64,000 nucleotides of DNA from Myotis daubentonii (GCF_963259705.1 NC_081851.1:16466145-16530144); one strand, 5' to 3'; numbered from the stretch's first letter, positions 1 through 12,117 are shown. The notes: generated by a model not told the origin, from the sequence alone. Translations and numbers: made by a program.

Positions 1-2500
1 CAGCTGCACCTCTGCTATTTCTTCCCCCACAGCGCCACCTGCTGACACAGCTCACACCACAGGGAAGGGACCCACTCCTCAGTGCTGGGGCCCCAAGTTG
101 GTTGAGCATCTTCAGGGACCAAAGCAGCTTGAAGGGCAGGCAGTGCTCACAGCTGTTAAGAGATTGGGCCCCGGAACCTGTCAGACGCGGGTTCGGGTCC
201 CAGCTCCAACACTGATTCTCTGGGCCAGTGCTGACCCTGGTCAAGCATTCCTGAGCTCACCTCCCAGCACTGAACAGGGGACAGGAATGGAGCCGACCTC
301 CCACGGCAGCTAGAACTCAAGGAGACGGACAAAGTGGGTCAACTACCGAAAGGCTGCTGAGCCCAGAAAGCCCCCTCGCATGGCTGTCGTTACTAACTGC
401 AGCCCCTGACCTGCTCACTCAGGGATCCAAACCACAGCGGGGATCTGTCAAACAGTTTTTTCTCAGAAGGTTTTGCTAACTCAATTGGGCTGATTATAGC
501 TCATTCATCAACTTAGCCAATCACACCAGTGGACGTGATACATGTCCAAAAGTGTGAGGAGCCAGTATGAAAACCCGAGGCCACAGAACCCTCTGGAGAA
601 AACAAATGCTAACAAGGCAGTAAGCTTCATGATCATTTACCTGCACGTGAGAGTTTCCCTGACTTCACCTCCTGTGAGACCGGGAACGCAAGCAGCAGCC
701 CCCAGACAGTGTGCCCGCGTGCGCGCACTTCATTTCTGCATCTCGAGTGACACAGCAGGACTTGCAGTGGTGACTGCCACCAGGAACGGGTGGTGCACCC
801 ATCACACTCACAGGGCGCCTTGTCACGGCCCCGGGTCCTGTCAGGGCCTGTCACCCCAGCCCCTGGGAGCCCACGAGTCTCGGGCCTGGCCCGGTCTTCA
901 GAAAGTCCTAGTGTCCTTCATCAAATTGTTAACTTCCTCAGGGGGAATGTTTGGCAGGTTTATAGGCAAATACTCAATAAAATGATATTTCAAAGTGAAT
1001 GTGAAAACTAAACCACCTTTCAGTCGATGGCTTTGTTTAATTGGTTCTAAGAGAACCCCCCCCCCCCCCGCCGCCAACCTTCCATCTCTGAAATCAGGAT
1101 GCAGCTTGGAGCATCCCTCCCAGTCACTTTCGGCTGGTGGTGATTCTGACAAAACCCTCACTGCCACCACCTGATCACTTTCTTTCTATGAGCACAAAAT
1201 CGGGCAGCTGACAGCTGACAGCCTCTTAGATCCCAGGAAACATAGGCAGCACATGCAGCTGCAAATCCACTGTGGACCCAATGGCTCACTCCCATCACAG
1301 CCCTCAATGAGCAGGTCCAGCGCCCCCTGGTGGGAGGACTCAGGGCAAGGTCAGGTGGGAGAAGAGAACCACACCTGCTTTTCAGAGCCACAGCAAGAGC
1401 AGAGCCCGAGCCTGCCTAAAGGCCTGGCAGATGTCCTCGACGGATTACATGGGGGCTCTCCCGACAGAAATGGCTAATCCGAGGCCTGGCAGAGACCAGG
1501 AGCCCCAAACACATCCTCTCCTGAGCGTGTCTCCGCGGTAACTGTCTGGAGATCCGCTCTGGATATCCGAGGACCCACCACAGTGTACGTGATGGGGAGG
1601 CTCCTCATGCTGAAGGAACTAAATGGATCTGGATGAAACTGCCACCACAGTGACGTGGGCTTACATGTTATTCTTGGGTGTTCACACACCTGAGGGGGCA
1701 GACGGGGGCGTGCGGAGCCCCCTTCAGGCTCCAAGCACACGTGTGTGCACCCAGCTCACATCTCCTCGGTTCTGCCCTGACCTCGAGGAAGGCCTGAGAT
1801 CCTCCCCTTCACTGCCCTCCTGCAGCCAGGCCAGCCCCTCCTACCTTTTGGTGGGGGCACACTGCGGGCGTCTCCCTTCTCCTCCCAGTATGAGCACGAT
1901 GGGGTAGCCTCCAGGGGCCCAGGAGGGCTGTCTGCTGGTGACTTGGCTTGTCTTCGTGAGCCATCTCTCTGGCGTTGGAACAATTTGAGGAAGGCTCTGG
2001 CTCGACTCCAGCGCTTTTTCCTATTAGGAGTAGAGGGTTAGGACACTGCCAACCCCCACTGCCCCTCCAGCCGGGGAAGCGGCCCTTCACTTGGGGTTCA
2101 GCACCAGGTTCCCCACGAGTCTGCATCGCCAGCAACAGGATCATCGCATGTGGCCTCAGGGCGTGGAGCACCATTTGCAGTTCATTCGCACAGACCCAGG
2201 GACGGGAGAAGCGTTCTCTGTGGCAGAAACCCGCACTAGCCTCTCAGGAAAGAGAACCTCACATGCAGCCTCCACTCTGCGTCACCGGGAGGCACCGGGA
2301 GAGGTGCTGTGCTCATCTAGGTGTGCTGGCAATTGTGCATCCCAGGGCCATGTCAGGGAGAGTCAGGGCCTCCTCATTTCCGGCTGGAGCTCCCAATAGG
2401 TGAGACAGCCGGGCAGACTTAGCCCCTTCCACGCACTGAGGAGTCTGGGTGAGGGGGGAACAGGGTGGGCCCAGTGGGCCATGTGGATGAAAAAGAATGG
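1..2500. other. No gene recognised
   Basis: I find no exon with a recognisable protein match and flanking splice sites on either strand, and no young repeat. About positions 165-250 resemble a degraded MIR-type SINE. A C-homopolymer lies near 1048-1068. The remainder looks like ordinary intronic or intergenic mammalian sequence. Short open frames here have no coding character. Confidence 0.5.
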
Positions 2501-2769
2501 ACACTGGCTGGTGTGCCCCAGGGGTTAGAACAGTGGCCCAAGCACTGAAGGGTCAAGGGTTTGATTCTGGGTCAAGGGCTTGTACCTGGGTTGCAGTTTT
2601 ATCCCTGGACCCACTGGGGGCGTGTGCTGGATGGCAACCAATCAATGTGTCTCTCATATTGATGTCTCTCTCATTGATGTCTCTCTCTCTTCCCCCCAAC
2701 CATTTGTTCCGCTCTACTCTCTCCAAAAATCAATGAAAAATCCTCAGGTGAGGATTAAGCAAAATTAAA
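2501..2769 (+). repeat. Ves SINE (tRNA-derived), degraded
   Basis: tRNA-like head, the 'gggtcaagggcttgtacctgg' box region, the 'caaccaatcaatgtgtctctc' motif and a T/C-rich tail in Ves order. A duplicated 'attgatgtctctctc' is seen in the tail. It lies immediately upstream of a second Ves on the same strand. Confidence 0.85.
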
Positions 2770-2772
2770 ATA

Positions 2773-2972
2773 GCCCTAGCCGGTTGGGCTCAGTGGGTAG
2801 AGCATCACTCTATGGACTGAAGGGTTCTGGGCTCCATTCTGGTCAAGGGCACATACCCAGGTTACAGACTTAATTCCCGGTGGGGGGTGTGCAGGAAGCA
2901 GCCAATTAATGATTCTCTTTCATCACTGATGTTTCTCTCTCTCACCCTCAGCCTTTTTCTCTGAATTCAGTT

Positions 2973-3055
<83 letters not shown>

Positions 3056-3075
3056 GTGTATATATATATATAGTA
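2773..3075 (+). repeat. Ves SINE with long (TA)n tail
   Basis: Starts with the canonical 'gccctagccggttgggctc' head and runs through the B box to the T/C-rich region. The A-rich tail has expanded into a (TA)n tract of about 100 bp (2976-3072). Confidence 0.92.
2976..3072. repeat. (TA)n microsatellite
   Basis: Nearly pure TA dinucleotides with a few G or C interruptions (gatata, catata, gtgta). It grew from the 3' tail of the Ves SINE. Confidence 0.97.
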
Positions 3076-3149
3076 AAATAAAAATGAATCAATGAAAACA
3101 GTGAACTTAAAGGGTAATACAGTGCAGCTAACTGGCGGAAATGGAGGCA

Positions 3150-3300
3150 TTCTAATGTCACAAGAAGAACCGCAGCTGGTTCTAATTCCGGCTCTGCCAC
3201 AGAGCGATACTGTGCTGACTCAACTCAAGTACTTTCCTCATCGAGGCCTCAATGTCCCCGCCAACACAAGGGACAGGAGGAGGGTGGGAAATTATGTGGT
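3150..3300 (-). repeat. MIR-like SINE fragment
   Basis: Read on minus it follows the MIR core order: a 'gaggaaagtacttgagttg' stretch, then a cagagccggaattagaacc-like stretch. Old and diverged; identified from memory of the MIR consensus. Confidence 0.55.
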
Positions 3301-6007
3301 TTTGTGATGTCAACAGAGAGCCCTTGCAGGATTCATGGTGATTTGGCCTCAAGGCTGGGCTGGGGCAGGACAATCTGAAGGCCCAGCTCCTGGGGCTCAG
3401 GCCCGGATGCAGGGGAAGGCCTGCTGGACGGAAGCCCGCAGCCTCGGGGACCGAGGCGCCCACCACCGGGGCTGCTGCTCTGCAGAAGGGAACGTGTTGG
3501 AGAACCACCCTGGGGTCCAGAGACTCCAGAGGAATGGAGGGAAGACCAAGAGGTTCCTGTGACTGAAGACCATGGGTGCTGGCCCAGGTGTCCTGCCCAC
3601 GCTTCCTTCCCAAAACAGAAACATGGCTTTCTAGGTCCTGAAACCTGGAGACACAGCCTGATAGTCCTGCTTCAGTGGCTCTAATCCAGACTCTCTGCCC
3701 CTTCAACAGGACATGGCAGCTGGCATTTGCCATCCCTCAGAGGATAACCCCGAGGAAGGCCGGAAAGAAACTCTAAATTCTTTCAGAGCTGGGAGGGAGG
3801 TGCACACAGGGGACCTGCCATAGAGGGGAAGGTGCGGGCCCCACACACTGGTCACTGCTCCACATGGCTTTCCCCACTCGTGAAAGAGCAGCTTCCTGTT
3901 CTGAGTTGAAGTTCCTGCTGCTGAAATCAACTCACTTCCTAGGAGCAGGGCACTGAGCCTCCTGAGGTTCCCCAATTCTGTCCTCTTCCGCCTCTCCTGT
4001 AGGCATAGTCTGCCGGGTGTCACTGGAAACAGAGGACAAAGAAGAACAGTCTGGTTTTATATAAAACGTGTAAATGGACTCATCGGCCCCGGCTGGGACC
4101 TGGCCCAGAAGGGCCGGCATTTTCCTGGGACTCGGGCATCACGGTGCTCATGACCGTCAAGCTCGCCGAGTGGGGAAGATGGGGAGGGGAGCTTGTGGCG
4201 TGGGTCCGGGAACCCTAACACGTGAGGAGACCTGCTGCAGCACCAAGGAGCAGGCTGGACCTCATCTCAGGAGAGCAAGCCCCGAACCATGTGCAACTCA
4301 GGATGGCAAACCCGTGGGCCTTGACGGCAGAGACCCTGGTTTCCTTGCTTGAACATGAGTCCCCTGGATCAAGGCAGTAGCTCAGTCTCCTTTGGCCCTG
4401 AGGCTGCCGAGGTCCCACCTAAGACACGGGCTTTTCTGAGAGTTCACCGTGAAGTGAGCAGCTGTGAAAAGCCATGACTCGCAAACCGCTGGGCCCAGGA
4501 CCACCGACCCTGACCTGCTCCCAGAGGCCTTGGCTCGGCATCTGTTCTTCTAGTCTGTGTTCCTCTCTTCCCTCAGCCGTGCTGCTGGGCCTTATGCTAG
4601 AGCGTTTTCCCATCTGGCTCTGACCGACCTCCACCACTAGGCGCACAAATTCACACAAGACAGGCCCCCAACCCGCCCCGGGCTGGGAAGACTCCACTCG
4701 GAACAGCTCAGGAAGCCTGCCCACTCCCTGGCCTCCTGCACACACTGTTTAATGCAAAACCATCATCAGATCATCCCCCTGGGTACCAGGCCCCCATGCT
4801 TCTAGTTGGCACCTACCCAACCTCTGCTGGTCATTGGGACCCGCTGCGCTGTAGAGAGCCAACTCAGGCCACAGTCATTTCCACCCCAACCTACAGTGTG
4901 GCTTTCGCTGTAAACCATCCTGGGTAGGTGGCGAGCCAGCTGTAGATGAGCAGAAGAATCCGGGAGAAAAGTGAAGCAGCACCGTGACCCCGGGGGGCTG
5001 GGTCAGTGCCCCTGTGGCCACTGTGACCATGTCCCTCTGTCCCTCATGGCCAGCCACTCCCCGTCACAAGGAAGGACAGGCCTGCAGCTCAGCACCGAGG
5101 GGTGAAGACCACCCTGGGCCCACCAGATGCATCTCGGGTCACTTGACTTCCAACCCCAAGGTTTCCAGCACCAAGCCTCTTCCTCCTGCCTCCTCTCTGG
5201 CAGCTCCCTCGGCCCTTAGACCAGCCTCCCATAAACACTCACTCCCAGGGAATCTGACTCCTTAGCAAGGCATGGAGGCCTTCCCCATCTGAGTGCCCCC
5301 TGCTCCAGCCTTCCCTCCTGCCACTGCCTGCACCTTCCCTGCACCCCGACCACCCGTGCTCCACCTTCACGTCCCCCCATCTCCCCCGCCCCCCGGCTAG
5401 CCCTGTCCCCATCCGGGTCAGCTGCAGAACCCCAACTCCCACACCACGCTTCCTTCTCCGCCACCTTGGAGCTCCTCAACATCTTTCTGCTGGGCACACA
5501 GCTCTGCTCACATGCCATCACCCCTGCGGGTGCGTGGCAACCAGGTCACTGGTTCTGTGCACCTCGCAGGGCCTCCGCCACAGCCAGGTCCATGTCGTGT
5601 CAGCAGAGGGAGGACAACCGCGGCACACCCACATCCCTCTCTCCAGCCCCTCAAGCGGAAATCAGACAGAGAACGGGCTCAACCCACGACTGGATGGCTT
5701 CCCTAGGTACCTCTCTGTACCTGTGTCATCATTTTTAAACTGAGCTTAATTCCAAAAGCAGATTAAGAAGCGGGAGGCAGTGGGCCATGTCGTTGAAGCC
5801 AGCAAAATCCAACCACCGCTCCTTGCAGAATTCTAGAGCCATTCTGGGGAAAGGAGAGCAGGGTGCACTGGGAAGATGGTCTGTTCCCTTGCCCTGGGGA
5901 CACCAGTTGGCCCGCGGGCTCTCTGCCCAGAATGTGGAGGCCTGGGTGTGGAGCTGGAAGCCCGCAGCCCTGTGAGGACAGGTGTCGGTCACCCCTCCCC
6001 CTTACAC
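3300..6007. other. Presumed intron or intergenic DNA
   Basis: No recognised exon. GC-moderate, with C-rich stretches near 5240-5480 that give several spurious overlapping open frames. If the coiled-coil gene continues on minus beyond the exon at 6008-6130, its next exon should lie here, but I could not identify it. Confidence 0.4.
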
Positions 6008-6130
6008 GTTCTCAGTGCAGTGCTGGTCACATGCGTCCAGGATGCTCTGGTTCAGCTCTTGCAAGGTGTCTATCTCCCTCCTCAGGCGACATTTATCCTC
6101 TTGCCAGTCCTTCTTCGCACGGGTGAGCGA
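6008..6130 (-). CDS. Coiled-coil protein, exon 6 of 6 visible
   Basis: 41 codons, phase 0 at both ends. Acceptor 'gtgtttcag' and donor gtgtaag are seen on minus. The peptide is heptad-like and charged, beginning SLTRAKKDWQEDKCRL and continuing EIDTLQELNQ. It continues in frame from the exon at 7393-7579. A TAA would follow two codons past the last full codon if the donor were not used, so this could also be a terminal exon. Family not recognised. Confidence 0.65.
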
Positions 6131-6469
6131 CTGAAACACAGATCAACAATGTCCTCAACACCACGAGCCCCTGTGACTCCACTGCTGGGAAGCTGCTCCC
6201 AAAAGGAGAAAAGGGCCACGTGCATGAACATGGCCATTGCGGCATGAGCTTCACCAGTCGCAAGGACCAACACAGCCAATGACATGGGGATGGCCGAGTG
6301 CACCGGCCAGTCGCGCAGCCCTGCCCACATGTGGCCACTGAGCACTGAAAACACAGCCAGTCTGAGCAGAGAGGCGCCATCAGTGCAAAATGTACAAGAG
6401 GCTCTGAGGACTTGACAGCCATTTTTCAAAAGAATGTAAAGTATCTCATTAGGAAGCAGCCCAAAGGGT

Positions 6470-6668
6470 GTGGCTCAGGTGGTGGAGCGGCCCCCCATGC
6501 ACCAGGAGTTCACAAAAGAGATGCCTGGTCAAGGAACACGCCCAGGATGAGGGGTTGATCCCCAGTAGGGGGCGTGCAGGAGGCAGCCCATCAGAGGTTC
6601 TCTCTCATCATTGAAGTTCCCATCCCTCTCCCCCTCTCCCTTCCTCTCTCTGACATCAGAAAAATAAA
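6470..6668 (+). repeat. Ves SINE, old
   Basis: Degraded tRNA-like head, then 'ccccagtagggggcgtgcag', 'gaggcagcccatcag', the ctctcatcattgaag motif and a T/C-rich tail ending in an AATAAA-like run. Confidence 0.8.
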
Positions 6669-6739
6669 TGCCGGGCTGGATAGGAACTCGGGGCTGAGGT
6701 TGCTCAACTCTCCACCCAGAACATCATCGGGCTGGAGTG

Positions 6740-6860
6740 GCGGGAAAGCCCAAGCTTTGGCTTCAAACAAACTGAGTTCAGACCCAACCTCAGAGGATGA
6801 GGATGGGCACCAGCTCACAAAAGCATTGTGAGAATTCAGTGAGATGACACGGGGAGCACA
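6740..6860 (-). repeat. MIR-like SINE fragment
   Basis: On minus it reads ctcactgaattctcacaatg followed by a degenerate core and 'gtctgaactcagtttg', matching MIR order. Diverged, from memory. Confidence 0.5.
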
Positions 6861-6950
6861 GAGCAAAGAGCTCAGCCGCGAGGACAGAATGAAAACAGCA
6901 CTTAGCTGCTTCCATGCACGCCCCCCGGCCCTGCGCAAAGGAAAGGTCAG

Positions 6951-7170
6951 GCCCTAACCAGTTTAGCACAGTGGAGAGAGCATCGGACTGCAAACTAAAG
7001 GTCCCAGGTTCGAATCCGGTCAAGGACACATGCCCAAGTTGTGGGCTGGAACCCCGCGGGGGTGGTGCAGGAGGCAGCGGAACCACGATTCTTTGTCCTC
7101 AGAGATGTTTCTATCTCTCTCTCCGTCTCCCTTGTTCTCTCAAATCAAGAAAAATAGATTTAAAAAATAC
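6951..7170 (+). repeat. Ves SINE
   Basis: tRNA-like head with both promoter boxes (A box 'tagcacagtggagagagc'; B box 'ggttcgaatcc'), then 'gcaggaggcagcgg' and a ctctctccgtctccc tail. It lies in the intron between the coiled-coil exons at 6008 and 7393. It resembles a tRNA gene but has no acceptor-stem pairing. Confidence 0.9.
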
Positions 7171-7392
7171 AAAAGCAAAGGTTGTTGAGAGGTCTTTTCT
7201 AACACATCCCCACCAGCCAAGGTGCTTGTCCCCGTTAAATGCCTCTGGCTTCCTCTCGGCCTCTGGGTGACATTCCCACCTAGTCTTTGGGCACAGGTGC
7301 CAATGAGGACCCACTCGGACCTGGCTGAGCCCCAGGCTGTCAGCCCCAGGCTCAGGCCCGGTGTCCTGAGGGCCACCAGCCCCCGGCCTCAC

Positions 7393-7579
7393 CTCACACT
7401 GCATGCTCAGCTTAGTGAGCAAGATTTCCTTGGGCAGTTGCTCTGCCTTCAGGTCTCGGTACTCGGCCTGCAAGATCCGCCTCTTCCGCTGCACCTCCTC
7501 CAGGGAGGCCTGCAGCTCCTGGATGTGGGTGCATAGCTCCTCCTGCTCCGCCTGAAGCAGCTCAGTCCAGGAAGTGAGC
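7393..7579 (-). CDS. Coiled-coil protein, exon 5 of 6 visible
   Basis: 187 nt on minus, completing a split Arg codon (AG|G) from the exon at 9753-9934 and then 62 codons to a clean GAG|gtgagg donor. The acceptor is 'ccacccgcag'. The peptide is strongly coiled-coil: LLQAEQEELCTHIQELQ, then ASLEEVQRKRRILQAEYRDL. No stop occurs. Hydrophobic a/d spacing and the absence of helix breakers until a single LPKE support a real exon. The parent family is not recognised; golgin-, ninein- or rabaptin-like proteins were considered and none matched. Confidence 0.75.
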
Positions 7580-8285
7580 CTGCGGGTGGAGAGCCACACG
7601 GCCCAGGGTCAGGAGCACTCCCAGCCTCTGTCCCATGGACACCTCAATCACACCCCCGTCCTCTCTGGGCCTCAGGTTGTCCCCTGGGAAATGAGGGCTG
7701 AGCACATTCAGAGGTTCTTAAACTGTGTCCGTTGGGGTTCTATGCGGCCACCCCAGCTGCCACACTCTGGGCTGGGACACAGGACAGGCAGGCTCGGACA
7801 CAATTCAACAGAGCAGCCTGTGAAAAATCCTTCCCGTGGAAGGCTTTGCATGTCTGCCTCCTGGGAAAAAGGGTTCTTCGACTGAAACACTTTTGAAAAA
7901 CATGGAATCAGAACATCTTTGCTCTGAAACTCTGCCTTTGCCCAGCTCTTCTCCCCAATTCCAAGTCCCTTTCTGATCCCAACTCCTGACACAAATAAGA
8001 GATTCTGGAGCATTATGTAAAGCCACTGACATCATCATCATCATTTTCATTGGCATAATTACCCGACTGGCTTTCCAGGGGTAAGGGTTCTACCTGAAAT
8101 CTCAATGACCAGAGGCTCATGGACTCCATGTGAACACAGATGGGCCCTGTGAGGCCCACACAGTCTCCGTGATTTAATTTAAATTAATTAGTTATTCAAT
8201 ATTTCTAAAAATGTTCCGTTTCACATCAACATTCAGCTACCGAGATTCTGGGAGGGTGGGGAGAAAGCATCAAGCAAAGGCCCTG
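7580..8285. other. Intron, no feature recognised
   Basis: Lies between coiled-coil exons on minus. No repeat I can name. 8025-8050 carries a short ATC-rich run. Confidence 0.4.
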
Positions 8286-8570
8286 GCAGGGGCAGCTGAG
8301 CAGTGATAGCATCAGCCTGTGTCCGGAACGGTCACGGGTTGAATTCCCAGTGGCATGTCCCTGGGCTGTGGGATTGCTCCCCGGCATAGAGGGGTGTGTG
8401 CTGTAGGCATCCAATAGATGTGTCTCTCCCATCGCTGTTTCACCCTCTCTCTCCCTCCCTCCCTCCCTCCCTCCCTCCCTCCCTCCCTCCGTCCCTCCGT
8501 CCCTCTCTCTCAGAAGGGCAATGGAAAAAGTATCCTGGGATGAGGATTAAATAATAAGAAGAATAAAAAA
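8286..8570 (+). repeat. Ves SINE with expanded (CCCT)n
   Basis: Degraded head, a 'cacgggttgaattcccagtgg' B-box region, and 'ccaatagatgtgtctctccc'. The T/C-rich tail expands to about 65 bp of ccct repeats (8450-8515) and then an A-rich end. Confidence 0.85.
8450..8515. repeat. (CCCT)n microsatellite
   Basis: About 15 near-perfect ccct units with two gt interruptions at the 3' side. It expanded inside a Ves tail. Confidence 0.95.
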
Positions 8571-8774
8571 AGTAGAAACAAAAGGATGGCCTGGCAGCCC
8601 GGGTCCGCCCCGCAGCTGACCGCCTTCAGAGGGTGTGTATTCTCCAGGAGGGCCTGCCCTGCCGCGGACACTCTCTCCCCACCTCCTGGACCTGCCTGGC
8701 CCCGCAGGCACCTGACTTTTAGCTCCAAACATATTAAAACAAGGCTGTGCGAAGGAAGGCTTCACGTGGTCAGG

Positions 8775-8905
8775 CCACTGGGCTGAGACAAGACCTGGAT
8801 TTGAGTCCTGACTGGGCCACTACACGCAGGACTGGCCTGAACAAGTTATTGAATCTCTCTGAGCCTCTTTCCTCATCTGTTTGAAAAGAAGGATAAAAAC
8901 GCAGT
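8775..8905 (-). repeat. MIR SINE
   Basis: Plus-strand order 'gacctggatttgagtcctg', 'caagttattgaatctctctg', 'agcctctttcctcatctgt' is the reverse complement of the MIR core and 3' part. Clear for its age. Confidence 0.75.
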
Positions 8906-9752
8906 CAATTCTCAGGATTCGCGGTATACTGTCCTATGGAGCCCACGCGAGCACTGAGCAGTGTAGACTGCAACTGTCCCCTCCAGTTCCTGTGAGTCTC
9001 TGACCACATTTCTGTCAACCAATCAAGACATAAGGACGCTTTGTGCCATATGCTCACTGGGACAGCCAACAGCACCAGACCTCGGGCCTGAACAACCCTC
9101 ATGTGCCACTCGGATATTTTCCCTGAGGCCCAGCGCAGCGTGCACTTGGGACACTAGACAGCACTGCAGCACTCCATCTGGGGGCCGTTCCAAACAGCGA
9201 AATCGCCACCAAAAAGCAAGAGAAGAGGACTCCATGGCACTCCATGGACCACAGAAGGGACGCTCGTGTGCAGTGTGAGAGCTGAAACAGGCAGGAGTCA
9301 GAGGCCTTGTTCAACCGCAGCTGCAAATGTGCACATCAGGCGATTCCAGGATCTCGCCCGATGGACAGGCCCCTGACAGGCCATGGGGACCAATGGGGGT
9401 GGTAACAAGTGCATCTCAGCGAGGAGGTGAGTTCGCCAACAGGGAACGCGGGAATGACGTGGAGCAAGCATATGTCCTTCTGGAATGGCTGGTGAGAGAG
9501 GATGAAGATGCCCGTGCCCAACACAGTCATCACCATCATCCATGTGGGAGGGGCGGTCCCCCACACCTGGACGATGCTCCATCCCAGCCACCAGCTGGAG
9601 GCCCTTCCCTCCTGACCATCAGCTGTGACCGTGACAGGGCGGGTGAAAGGGCACCATGACCAGGGGACTCACCTGAGCTGAGCTCAGCGGGAGCTGAGGG
9701 AGTTGGTGTGAATGAAAGGGGGCAGATGCCGCTGCAGGGGCGGGGCGGTTAC

Positions 9753-9934
9753 CTTTCATTCTCTTGCCGCAGCCTCTCATTCTCTCTGGCGGCGGCGGCA
9801 AGGGCCTTGGCCTCCTGCTCCTGCTTCAGGGCCTCCTGGACTTCGGGCAGCTGCTTCTCCTGCTCCCCCGGCTCCGCCAGCTCCTTCTCCTCGGCCCCCT
9901 GTTGGTTCTGGGGACCCAGACTGGAAGGTTCCTC
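9753..9934 (-). CDS. Coiled-coil protein, exon 4 of 6 visible
   Basis: 182 nt on minus: 60 codons from phase 0 plus AG of a split Arg. Acceptor 'ccctctgggcag'; donor AAAG|gtaacc. The peptide is Glu/Gln/Ala-rich (EEKELAEPGEQEKQ, then EALKQEQEAKALAAAARENE) and ends in RLRQENE. Highly charged, consistent with coiled coil. Phase matches the exons on both sides. Confidence 0.75.
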
Positions 9935-10261
9935 CTGCCCAGAGGGAAAAGGTGAGGATGCCTCACTGGGTGCAGGCCCCGGGGAGCAACAGACCCCGTA
10001 TCCCTGCACCCCCACACGCAGTGAGGGGCCAAGAGCAGGGCAAGTGCAGACCCCAAAAGAGCAGGGACCCTCGGGGCAGGCAGCACCAGCTGTGCTGAGT
10101 GCGGTTCTCCCAGCACTGAAGGAACTGCGCTGGCCGGTCCCACATGGTGCTACAAGAGCCCTATGCCCTCTCCACTGTCGGGACCTTTAGGGGCACAGGA
10201 TGCCCACTCTCTGGATCAGCTCCTTGGCTGCCCTCTGTGACCACATGTAAAAGCCTATTTT

Positions 10262-10420
10262 TTTAAAGTACATAGAGATCAACCAAAGGAATTCTATGCA
10301 AGCTTATAGGCCTAACCAATGGACACGGACAACACGAGGCTGAGAGCATGAGTTCCCTCCCCCCACCAATAGTGGGTAATGTGGGGATATGGACACATAT
10401 GTAATAACTTAATCGACTGT
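10262..10420 (+). repeat. L1 3'-UTR fragment
   Basis: Contains the bat L1 3'-end motif order 'agatcaaccaaagga', 'gcctaaccaatggacacgg', 'gggtaatgtggggatatgg', 'acacatatgtaata', also seen at the ends of the L1s near 25.3, 25.9 and 40.7 kb. It directly abuts the 5' end of the FBXO31 retrocopy. Confidence 0.85.
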
Positions 10421-11955
10421 GGTGGCTGGTAAGCAAGGAGGCATGGAGGAGTGTGCTTGCCTCTGTGGCTTGGGCTCTTCGCGGGGATGTGGGTGTCCTC
10501 AGGAGCGCCAGGGCCCGGCTGAGACAGCAAAGGCCGAGGGCAAGCGGTGTCCTCAGAAGCGCGAGCGCCATGCTGAGAAGGCAGCGGCCAAGGGCAAGCT
10601 GGCCCCGGCAGAAAAGCACCTTGAGGCGGCCGCCACAGCGGGGTGCTGGATGGGGAGTGGAAGAATCGCGAGCCCCAGGCCGCCTCCGCACTGCTAGCTG
10701 CAGGACCTGTGGGTGGAGATGCTGGTGGTTATCTTCGCCTCGCTCCCTGTCACCGACCTGGCCAGCCTGGCCCAGGTCTGCACCAAATTCCGCCGCATCC
10801 TGCACATCGACAACATCTGGAGAAGGCGCTGCCGGGAGGAGGTTGGCGTTTGTGAAACTTTGCAGAATCTGGGGGCGGTAGGTACCTCTTACCAAGAAGT
10901 CTATGCCAAGCTGTTCCAGCCATACAGACACATTTTGGGTTTGTGGGGGCGAGATATTGAGCTCTATAAAACACTGCTGTATGTAGCGGTGGACGGCTTA
11001 GGCATTACTGGTTGGACGTACAGGCCTTGTCTTAACACCCATGTGGACGGCCCAATGCAATTCAAGCCCGCGTTCCGAATCTGCCTGAAGGAGCGGAAAT
11101 CAGCCAAGGTGGAGTGCATGGAAGGCCGCCACCATAGGCCCCACCGCCGCCACCTGCAGATTCGGAAGGATAGGCTCACCAGCCAGTGCAAGAAGAGAGA
11201 CCACCCAAGGGATTCACCAATGCGGCTTAGGGAGGAATTCCTGGACGGCGCTGATATGGAATGTCACAGTGCGGCATCACTGCCAGACCTACCTCCGCCT
11301 CTACCTCCCGCCCAGCCATCAGGACGACCTCATCAGGCCAGGCCTCTTCTAAGGCAAATGCGATTGCTTGGGCCTCATGATTTGCATGCTCAGCTTCCAC
11401 GGGAAGTGTGCCAGGCTCACGCACATCACGGGAATCACATTCCGCATATTAGAGATCCACCTCACGCGCCACATCCAGCTTCGAGATGGCGAGATCTTCC
11501 GCGACTTCCACGAACTCTCCAGCGTGGTCCGGGAGATGGAGGAGCAGGTGCTCAGGGAGCAGCAGCAGCAGGAAGAAGAAGGGACCGAGGAAAGCGAGGG
11601 CCATGGCTGGCAGAGCCCTGCCCATCCCAGCGTCGGGGAGTCCGAGGCTGCAGCTGCAGAGGAGCAGCCTGTCCCGTTTGTTCTGCCTGTGGGCATGAGC
11701 CCAAGGGACCAGAACTACTCCCGGACCTGCAGGATGTGTTTCTATGGCGTGGAAACTGTTCCCGTATGTCCCTCAAACTGGCGCTACCCTGGAGTCGTCA
11801 TCCTGTTCGATGAGAACCACTTGGGGTTCATGATCTGGAGGAGAAATCCTTCATCCTGTTTGGCAGAGTCCAGAACACCTTCCAGAATGTGGAGGCAGCA
11901 TCCCCGCAGGCCTTCCTGGAGATGCTCAAGAACATTCACCCCCGACCACGTTTAC
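10421..11955 (+). pseudogene. FBXO31: FBXO31 retrocopy (processed pseudogene)
   Basis: An intronless copy of F-box protein 31, a substrate adaptor of SCF ubiquitin ligases. The start codon at 10443 is kept, and the first residues (MEECACLCGLGSSRGC) parallel the human N-terminus. The F-box is clear in another frame from about 10710 ([20 protein letters not shown]), followed by [14 protein letters not shown] and RHILGLW. The C-terminal half shifts frame again (VMLSFHGK-like, [11 protein letters not shown], then [17 protein letters not shown] at the end). At least three frame changes and absence of introns mark a dead processed copy. It lies antisense within the intron between coiled-coil exons 12630-12746 and 9753-9934. 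No poly(A) tail survives; a Ves fragment follows directly. The full-length FBXO31 N-terminal acidic region is reduced. Confidence 0.95.
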
Positions 11956-11975
11956 CACCCGAGAGGATATTTGAT

Positions 11976-12082
11976 GTTTAGAGAGGGTGGGGGAGAGAGG
12001 GAAAGAAAGAAAGAATCGATGTGAGAGAAACACATCAGTTGGTTGCCTCCTGCCCAAGCCCGGAACAGGGCCAGGCTAGGTA
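11976..12082 (-). repeat. Ves SINE, truncated
   Basis: Reverse-oriented tail and core only: ggagagagggaaagaaag, 'cagttggttgcctcctgcc', ending in a short 'gggccaggctagg' head remnant. Confidence 0.75.
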
Positions 12083-12117
12083 GGGGCCAGCAATTGAGGT
12101 CGAAATAAACCTTAGAC

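Noticed and set aside
3182..3733. 183-codon minus open frame
   Set aside because: No recognisable domain, no homologue in the paralogous parts, and it overlaps a MIR.
6960..7035. tRNA-like gene with A and B boxes
   Set aside because: It is the head of a Ves SINE with no paired acceptor stem; the same applies to all the other Ves heads.
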